Part shown: positions 58,047 through 64,000 of the stretch, in pieces
How positions within the stretch are numbered: position 1 is the first letter of the stretch
Layout: each line of letters starts with the position of its first letter
Assembly (NCBI GenBank): GCA_022702545.1
Contig: JAHRBC010000006.1
Coordinates: forward strand, 3,251,501 to 3,315,500
Length of the DNA stretch: 64,000 nt
Source of the DNA: Phycomyces nitens
Taxonomy: Eukaryota; Mucoromycota; Mucoromycetes; Mucorales; Phycomycetaceae
Direction of reading: 5' to 3'
The notes under the pieces: generated by a model
Told to the model about the DNA's origin: nothing
The model's input: only the letters and a program-made list of their open reading frames with translations
The model's database searches: none
Position numbers and translations under genes: made by a program

Positions 58047-59970
58047 GCAATACTCCACCTCTAGTCGGTGGTCGACTAAGCCAGTTTTATACGGCTTGGA
58101 CAACACTTTCAATCGACAATTGGCTCTTGCGCACAATACGCCACGGCTTTACCATCCCCTTCACCTCACCACCACCACTTCGTCTCCACCCATTGCCAAC
58201 TATACCGTACAATCAACAACAACAACAGTTGCTCGACCAAGAAATCCACCTTTTACTACAAAAACGGGCCATCGAATTGGTCAACGACAACTCGTCTCCG
58301 GGGTTTTACAGCAGCATGTTCGTCATACCCAAGAAAGATGGCGGCTCGCGCCCCGTATTCAACCTCAAACTACTAAACAACTATATACAGGCTCCACACT
58401 TCAAGATGGAAACCTTGCAAGAAGTTACAAAACTAATCAAACCTTGCGAATTTCTAACCTCCATAGACTTATCGGATGCCTTTCTTCATATACCGGTCCA
58501 TCCAGAGTCCCGTCTGTACCTTCGGCTACACTGGCAGGGCCAGACTTATCAATTCTGTACCACCCCCTTCGGGCTTTCTCTCGTACCTTGGCTCTTTACC
58601 AAATTGACTCGACCCATACTCGAATGGGCTCGTACCCAGAACATCCGTCTGAGCGCTTACCTGGACGACTGGATAATAATCGCCAAATCTTCTGCTCAAG
58701 CCCTTCGCCACACTCAAGTCGTGATACAAAAATTGACCTCTCTTGGATGGCTGGTCAATTACAAGAAATCTTGCCTTACTCCCCGCCAATCTATCGAACA
58801 CCTTGGCTTCTTGCTGAACACTCGTACCATGACCGCTCAACTCCCTGGCAAGAAATTGAGGGATCTTCGCCGCAGTATCCACCAACTCCTCCAGACTCCT
58901 TATCAATCACCTCGTACAATTCACAGCCTCACGATGAGGATCCAAGCCGCCACATTTGCCCTAATTCCGGCACGATTGTATACTCAACATCTTCTGCGCA
59001 TGAAGAATCAGACTGTGTGATCGTTGCCCGACTGGGACATACCTCAAAAACTCTCACCAGAGTGCCTAGACGAGCTGAGGTGGTGGAAGACCAACCTGCA
59101 CCTGTGGAACGGGAAGAGCATCCTCCCTCAGACGCCCCAACGAACGATCTATGTGGACGCCAGCGACAGTGGGTGGGGCTGCAGTCTACAGCTCCCCGTC
59201 ATCAACATCAAACGGCTTACGGTCACTGGACTCACCAAGAAGCGTCAATGTCAATCAACTGGAGAGAACTGAAGGCGGCCTTTCTTGCACTCCAGACGTT
59301 TCCATTCCTCAAGAACATGCGGATTCTTATCCGGACGGACAACACCACCTCAATGGCGTACATGAACAAACAAGGAGGCACTCGCTCTCTCCCCCTCATG
59401 GAACTGGCCACGACCCTGTGGAAATGGTGTCTTCAACGGGGCATCACGATTCAATCGAACCACATCGCGGGCGCATCCAACACAATTGCCGACTTCGAGT
59501 CTCGACGTCCTTACCTCAAGAACAACTGGATGATTCATCCTCAAGTGTACCACTCGATCCAACTCCAGCTGGGAAGAAACGATGTCGACTTGTTTGCGGA
59601 CAGGATCACCGCTCAACTTCCAAAGTATGTGTCTTGGCTTCCCGATCTGGGCAACCTCTTCACCGACGCCTTCACAATCCCTTGGAACCAGTTCCATTGC
59701 CCGTACCTCAATCCACCTTGGAACCTCATCAGTCGTTGCCTTCAGAAGATATTGCAGGAGAAGCTGGTACGCGTGACAATGATCACACCTTGGTGGCCCA
59801 GCGCTCTTTGGTTCCCCACGATCCAATCTCTCAGCCTATCCCCGCCTCTTCTGCTCCATCAATCGGCCATCGTCCTCCCAACACCAACCGCAGTTTGGCC
59901 CATGACAAACAGTTCTTGGAAACTCGCCGTCTGGAGCTTGTCCATGCCAGCTTCAATCACTCAAAACTAA
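58040..59970 (+). pseudogene. DIRS reverse transcriptase, RNase H and methylase-like region
   Basis: RT frame: SSPGFYSSMFVIPKKDGGS, CEFLTSIDLSDAFLHIPV, TTPFGLSLVPWLFTKL and the catalytic AYLDDWIII are intact. The frame meets TGA at 59018 and continues in frame into SLPDWDIPQKLS and the RNase H start TIYVDASDSGWG. A one-base shift near 59195-59215 moves to the frame with HWTHQEASMSINWRELKA, IRTDNTTSMAYMNKQGG and HIAGASNTIADFESRR. The following region VDLFADRITAQLPK...LNPPWNLI resembles the Dam-like methylase segment found in DIRS elements. One nonsense and one indel therefore separate it from an intact frame. Confidence 0.85.
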
Positions 59971-60947
59971 ACTCCAATGCACGCGCAATACTTGTTGACC
60001 ACCGTTTGCGAGAAAGTCCCACCAACATCTCCTACAAAAGGGGTCAAATACTCTTCATCCAGTGGAGCATTTACCACCAGGTGTCTCCCAGTTCTTTCAC
60101 GCCTAGTGACCTTATCAACTTCTTAAGCGACATGCATACTCTTCACTCGTATGCCCTCTCGACCCTCCAACTTTTCCGGTCTGCTGTCACTCACCTACAC
60201 CAAGACCCCGCCAGCTTGCGCTCTGACAACAATGTCAACTCCTTTGTCGCTACTCTTCTTGCCCAAGCTCCACCTACTAGACTACACCGTCCTACTATCA
60301 GTCTACAACCCACTATAGATTATCTTGCCGCTATAACTGCCGACCGTCTCACTCTGGCCACATTGCAAAGTAAGCTTGCATTTCTTCTGGGTGTCTCTTG
60401 TTTTCTTCGTCCGTCCGATTTGCAACGGATTCCTCTCTCATCGGTCTCCCTACCCACGGAATCTACTCTTTCCTTCGAGGTACACTGTCCCAAAGAGAAG
60501 CGTCGACGCCGTCGCGTTATCAAGTCCTTTCTGGTGAAAGCCCACGTTGAACAAAGCCTTTGTCCTATCTATACTTTTCACCTCCTCTCCCAGCGTCGCC
60601 CTTCTTGCACTGCTCCTAACTTGTTTTTCAACTCCTTGCACCCCACCTTGGCGCTCCGTACCCGGACCATTCAAGTCTGGATCTCCAACCTCATTCGCTT
60701 GTCTACTTCCGAGCCTCGCGTTTCTTTACGCTCTATCGCTTCTTCCCTGGCTCTCCAATCCGGAATTCCCAAAGAGGATATTGTGACAATGGGTAACTGG
60801 GCTTCGTCCACTACGTTCGAAAACCATTACCGTCGGGAACACTTGTCTCGTTTTGACTTCACGAATACTCTTATCACACGCGGAGACCAGGCTGTTGAGG
60901 ACACTAACGAGGAGGGCATTTTCTTTGATGCCTTGGATTTTTCTTGA
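59880..60947 (+). CDS. Tyrosine recombinase of the DIRS element
   Basis: The frame containing RSLAHDKQFLETRRLELV runs without a stop to TGA after FFDALDFS at 60947, overlapping the end of the upstream frame by about 90 bp, as DIRS genes do. The exact start is unclear; the frame is open back to 59151. N-terminal SAM-like region: RGQILFIQWSIYHQ. Catalytic motifs are Arg in FLRPSDLQRIPL, a basic Lys/Arg run, VSLRSIASSLAL at the H-x-x-R position, and GNWASSTTFENHYRRE with the nucleophilic Tyr. The expected His of H-x-x-R appears as Val, which may impair or merely vary the enzyme. It would integrate the circular DNA intermediate. Confidence 0.85.
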   Translation, partial: NTNRSLAHDKQFLETRRLELVHASFNHSKLNSNARAILVDHRLRESPTNISYKRGQILFIQWSIYHQVSPSSFTPSDLINFLSDMHTLHSYALSTLQLFRSAVTHLHQDPASLRSDNNVNSFVATLLAQAPPTRLHRPTISLQPTIDYLAAITADRLTLATLQSKLAFLLGVSCFLRPSDLQRIPLSSVSLPTESTLSFEVHCPKEKRRRRRVIKSFLVKAHVEQSLCPIYTFHLLSQRRPSCTAPNLFFNSLHPTLALRTRTIQVWISNLIRLSTSEPRVSLRSIASSLALQSGIPKEDIVTMGNWASSTTFENHYRREHLSRFDFTNTLITRGDQAVEDTNEEGIFFDALDFS

Positions 60948-60991
60948 TTTTCTTTCTTTCTTTATTTTATTTTATTTTTTCTCTGGATAAA

Positions 60992-61265
60992 CAAATCATA
61001 TTTCATAATTTTATTGGAGTGTCTCAATCAATTCTGTTAGAAATTTATTTCGACACATGAATTAGATACTTAGACATGAAAATAAAATTATGAAATATGA
61101 TTTCCCCCACCCTCCCTTCCCTTGCTGACCTCGCTTTTCGAGATCAATTATATTATTAAGACAATTAGATTCAATTTATTACGGTTAACTTTCGCTGACT
61201 TTAAATAAAAAGAAGATAAAGCAAATCATATTTCATAATTTTATTTTCATGTCTAAGTATCTAAT
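60992..61265. repeat. Internal complementary region and right inverted repeat of the DIRS element
   Basis: 60992-61062 complements the left terminus. 61062-61103 complements the right terminus (61223-61264). A short C-rich spacer and the inverted copy of 56960-57063 follow. The strand can fold into a long hairpin. Confidence 0.9.
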
Positions 61266-61459
61266 ACAGTGAAGGTGATAATATAAAAATGGAGGACAAA
61301 TATGATAAGACAAAATGAGATATGAAAATGTGCGAAGACAATGTAAATATGAAGTATGAAGATATGGATAACAGTAATATGATAAAGTGAGCAGTGTGAG
61401 AGAAGGGACAGAGATATGAAGGGGTATGAATAAAATGAAGTGCCGATGTGTGAGAGGGT
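61266..61459. other. Purine-rich spacer similar to the other flank of the DIRS element
   Basis: Contains GATAAGACAAAATGAGATAT near 61299. The left flank of the DIRS element has GATAAGACAAAATAAGATAT near 56871. The spacer is rich in GATATGA/TATGAAG motifs and has no gene. Confidence 0.5.
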
Positions 61460-62008
61460 CACTACAAAAGTCTAAGGGTATTATGTAGATAAAACTTATA
61501 AAATAAGCTACTTAATTGTATAGTTTTACTATGCTTTTGGTAATATATAATCGTGATCCGTAGTAGACTAAAAAGATATGGGGGTGAACTGAATCATCCT
61601 ACCTACTGGTGTACAAGAATCCAATGTAGAATATTTAAATGCCCTCAAACAGCGCAAAACTTAAATATACATTGTAGCCACAATATATTCCTAGTCGATC
61701 TACCCTTTTTTGCATTGTATTTTACGATACACAGACAGTTTGTGTCAGGGGAGATTGGCCACTTACAAACAACCAGTTTTATCTTTCATTATATTTTATA
61801 GTGGGTTTTATAGTATGTTTTAACAGTCCATCAAGGATGATTGTAGACTATGGCAAGGTAATTGTAGTTATTCTATGCAAACAAGCCTCCCTGGTTTGTT
61901 GTTTTTTTTGGAGCAATAGATTCTGAAAATTTTTATTTTTCGTTTTATTTGATAAAAAAATACATTTGCGCTATACATTCTAGTCTCTAGATTATTTCTT
62001 TGGTATAT

Positions 62009-62573
62009 CTATTTTACCAATCGATATTTCTTGGTCGGCACCATGAACTGGTTCTTAATAGAGCCAGGATACTTACCTAGCTGAGAGAAAGCCAATACTG
62101 TCTAAAAGTAAAAGAGAAGATTGTTAGTAAATTATTTTTATATAAATCATTCATTCTTATACTTACATTTTTAATATAATAAACAGAACCTTTGATAGAC
62201 CCTCTGTATTATGCCAACAAATAATCATTGTCTAATAGATATATGTTAATATTTGTAGATAGGCAATATATAATACTAAAATATTGGTTCACTTACAAGA
62301 TATAGTCGTTGGAATGGCCAGATAATTTCAATTGGGAATTCATACAAGAGCATAGCAAGACATCTGTGATAGATATTATTAAAGAGAACATATTTATAAT
62401 ATAAAAGGTTTACCAGAATATTATATTGAGATGGATAGAAAAATAGAATTTGCGGCTACATACAAAAGAGTGATTTGGTTAATAAAGAAGAGCTTTAGCA
62501 TAATATGATCTTACCTTTGGATATACAGACATGTGCAATAGAGAGACCCCATTATATATTTATAAGCAGTTAC
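62009..62573 (-). pseudogene. Possible third, intron-rich unit of the second Plavaka-like element
   Basis: Blocks 62573-62515, 62455-62414, 62363-62297, 62231-62167 and 62101-62009 are separated by 59, 50, 65 and 65 nt that start GTAAGA, GTAAAC or GTAAGT and end GTAG, ACAG, TTAG or TTTAG. Block lengths 59, 42, 67, 65 and 93 keep phase to a TAG at 62009. In that reading the last blocks give YRGSIKGSVYYIKN and YPGSIKNQFMVPTKKYRLVK, with four internal stops. A second phase-consistent reading has fewer stops but ends at 62077. It reads away from the family P gene and toward the terminus. No family is recognised. Confidence 0.35.
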
Positions 62574-62975
62574 CTATGAATAATAAAATATATTGAGTAA
62601 AAAATATATTTACAAGAGAAAGAAAAGAATTAATTATCAGAGTATTTTGCGGTAATATTTAGGCACAAAAGAATATAAAAAATAAAAAGGAAAAATAAAT
62701 ACTTTGTATTAAAAGGCTGTTTGACCCTGATAAAATGTGGGCAATAAAAATGATAATCCAAAAGAATATGCCTGCCGTCATTTTCATGTCTTTGTAATTT
62801 ATAGTTTATTAGGTTGAAAAAGATGTCTAGATATAGAACAAGAGTGTACACAATGCTGTTAAATAACAATAAAACTACAAGACGATTCATTATTTTCAGT
62901 CAACCTCTTTACTTGCAAGTATACTGACCATATTCCAATTGTCAAAATATATTAATAATTATTTATTGATAGAAC

Positions 62976-64000
62976 ATGAACAATCGTATTCCTCCTCCTC
63001 CCCGTCAGCACAACCCAAGACTTAACGCCGTTGCACGCAGTGCATTAGCTGCCACTGAAGATGTACAAATGTCAGACACCACTACAGTCACGGCACCAAG
63101 CATTCCTCAAGATATGGATGCGACTGAGAGAATGCTTGCTCTGTTGACTGCCAACAATGGAAACTTTGTAACACTGGCAAAAGAAATGGCTGAGATGTCA
63201 AAGAGAATGAGTGGTGTAGAAAATGGTATTAATCTCACCAACGAGATTAATATTTATCTCAAGAAAATGATCAAAGAGATCATGGCTGCCCAGGACAAGC
63301 TCAGCAAGTCTACCGAGAATGGAATTTCTGAGGCAGATTCTGCGATAAAAGCAAGCTTTTCGTCTTTGATGGAGGAAGGGTATACTCCTGGAAAACGGCA
63401 CGTCGGCATCTCTGTAAGTAAATCAATGATAGTAAATATAATTACCAATATATCTAACAGACATATATTAGCATGCACTCAATAAATACATGAAGAACCC
63501 AAACCTCACGGACACAGATCCATTAAAAGTTGCCGAGAACAATGAGAAGCCAGGATGGTCAACCAATGGCACCTTCAAGGAAGGCTATAACCAAGCCCTT
63601 GCAATGGCCGTGATTTCGTACTTGCGACAACAGCAAAGTGCAATTGGTGTTTCAACAAATGATATTGCAAGAATAGTGAAGAATCACTACAGGAACCAGG
63701 TTTGACATTACAAAACATCACCTGATAAGATTGTAGCTCGGCAAAGAACATCACGAAGACGCAATCGAAAGATCTCTGTAAGAATAAAAATAAATAGGCT
63801 AATGTTTTATTATATATTCTAATATAGTATTTATGTCTAGCTTCTCAAACGTCGCACTGTTACGTATCAGAAATACACCGAGGAGATTACAAGATTGATG
63901 CGAGGCTTGGATTGCAGCAATGTTCTTGTATTAGAGGTGATGTCTGACGATGAATCTGACACTGAGAATGAAGTTCGGGCACACCGTCCCAGTTGGAGAA
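62976..64000 (+). pseudogene. Family P homologue, incomplete at window end, one in-frame TGA
   Basis: Exon 1 is 62976-63413 (MNNRIPPPPRQHNPRL, Pro/Asn-rich, then helical MAEMSKRMSGVENG). Exon 2 is 63472-63777 and is exactly 102 codons, like exon 2 of the gene at 54142. It shares DP..VAEN, SYLRQQQ and ARIVKNHYRNQ. Exon 3 from 63841 shares LLKRRTVTYQKYTEEI, EVMSDDESDTENE and PSWR. Introns are 58 and 63 nt, phase 0. TGA at 63703 replaces the position where the other copy has Arg, consistent with CGA to TGA. The last exon is beyond the window. Confidence 0.8.

Larger units (their letters stand above)
56912..61265 (+). mobile_element. DIRS element with complete terminal and internal complementary repeats
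   Basis: The left end 56912-57063 is repeated in inverted form. 56912-56982 matches 60992-61062, and about 56960-57063 matches 61141-61245. In addition 61062-61103 is the inverted copy of the right end 61223-61264. So 60992-61103 is an internal complementary region made of the complement of the left end joined directly to the complement of the right end, the arrangement DIRS elements need to close their circular intermediate. Three overlapping coding regions (gag, RT/RNase H/methylase-like, tyrosine recombinase) fill the middle. There is no target duplication, as expected. Total length is about 4.35 kb. Confidence 0.92.
61460..64000 (-). mobile_element. Start of a second Plavaka/CACTA-like element (runs off the window)
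   Basis: CACTACAAAA at 61460 matches the terminal pattern CACTRCAAAA of the element at 50721. A family P gene reads inward from 62976, 1516 bp from this end. In the first element the family P start is 1452 bp from its right end, also reading inward. This element is therefore an inverted relative, and its transposase should lie beyond 64000 on the minus strand. The other end and target duplication are out of view. Confidence 0.6.

Noticed and set aside
57544..58900. First two thirds of a long open frame (57544-59970)
   Set aside because: It overlaps gag and reverse transcriptase in another frame. Only its end (after about 59195) matches RNase H and the methylase-like region.
63700..63736. A 37-nt intron in the second family P gene that would skip the TGA at 63703
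   Set aside because: It breaks the phase, whereas reading through gives exactly the 102-codon exon of the other copy with one Arg-to-stop change.
1..64000. tRNA, rRNA or riboswitch genes
   Set aside because: I looked for A/B-box patterns and conserved rRNA words on both strands and saw none that hold up. A covariance-model scan would be needed to exclude them.

Overview
The window looks like nuclear DNA of an early-diverging fungus, most likely a Mucoromycota/Mucorales species (Phycomyces-like; this is inference). The DNA is AT-rich. Genes carry many 45-85 nt introns with GTAAGT/GTAAAT donors and TAG/CAG acceptors. The repeats are types frequent in these fungi: chromoviral Ty3/Gypsy, DIRS, Plavaka/CACTA and a LINE. 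There are no operons, CRISPR arrays, rRNAs or tRNAs that I can see.

Layout. 1-4.8 kb holds an old LTR relic, a 5'-truncated LINE and a possible gene scrap. 6.2-11.7 kb holds host genes: two small unknown proteins, quinolinate phosphoribosyltransferase (BNA6/nadC, six exons, minus strand) and a 553-residue coiled-coil protein. 12-20 kb is mostly empty AT-rich DNA with a broken DIRS copy at 16.3-18.7 kb. 20.1-32.8 kb holds host genes again: an ACS-family MFS transporter, a Zn(2)Cys(6) transcription factor beside it on the same strand, a cyclin, a small two-TM protein and a two-RRM RNA-binding protein of the RBMS type. I worked out exon boundaries for these by hand and the reading phases close. 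From 35.6 kb to the end nearly everything is mobile DNA.

Mobile part. A truncated DIRS lies at 35.6-37.2 kb. A chromovirus (B, 38864-50046) has 225-bp LTRs and a CTTTT target duplication. It carries a second, younger chromovirus (A, 38929-44313) inserted in its 3' LTR, with 278-bp LTRs and an AAGAG duplication. A Plavaka-type CACTA transposon (50721-56817) has an ATA target duplication. A DIRS element (56912-61265) has complete inverted-repeat/internal-complementary-region geometry. The start of a second CACTRCAAAA-ended element (from 61460) runs out of the window.

Most interesting. (1) The Plavaka element carries, besides its transposase, a convergent four-exon gene of unknown function. A homologue with the same exon layout sits at the same distance from the terminus in the second element, and in both elements a third, intron-rich unit appears to read outward from that gene to the terminal repeat. 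(2) Almost every element is broken by in-frame stops while frames and splice sites are largely intact, and several stops sit where a conserved Arg, Gln or Trp is expected. This is the footprint expected of C-to-T (RIP-like or methyl-cytosine) mutation. In element B it coexists with LTRs that look identical.
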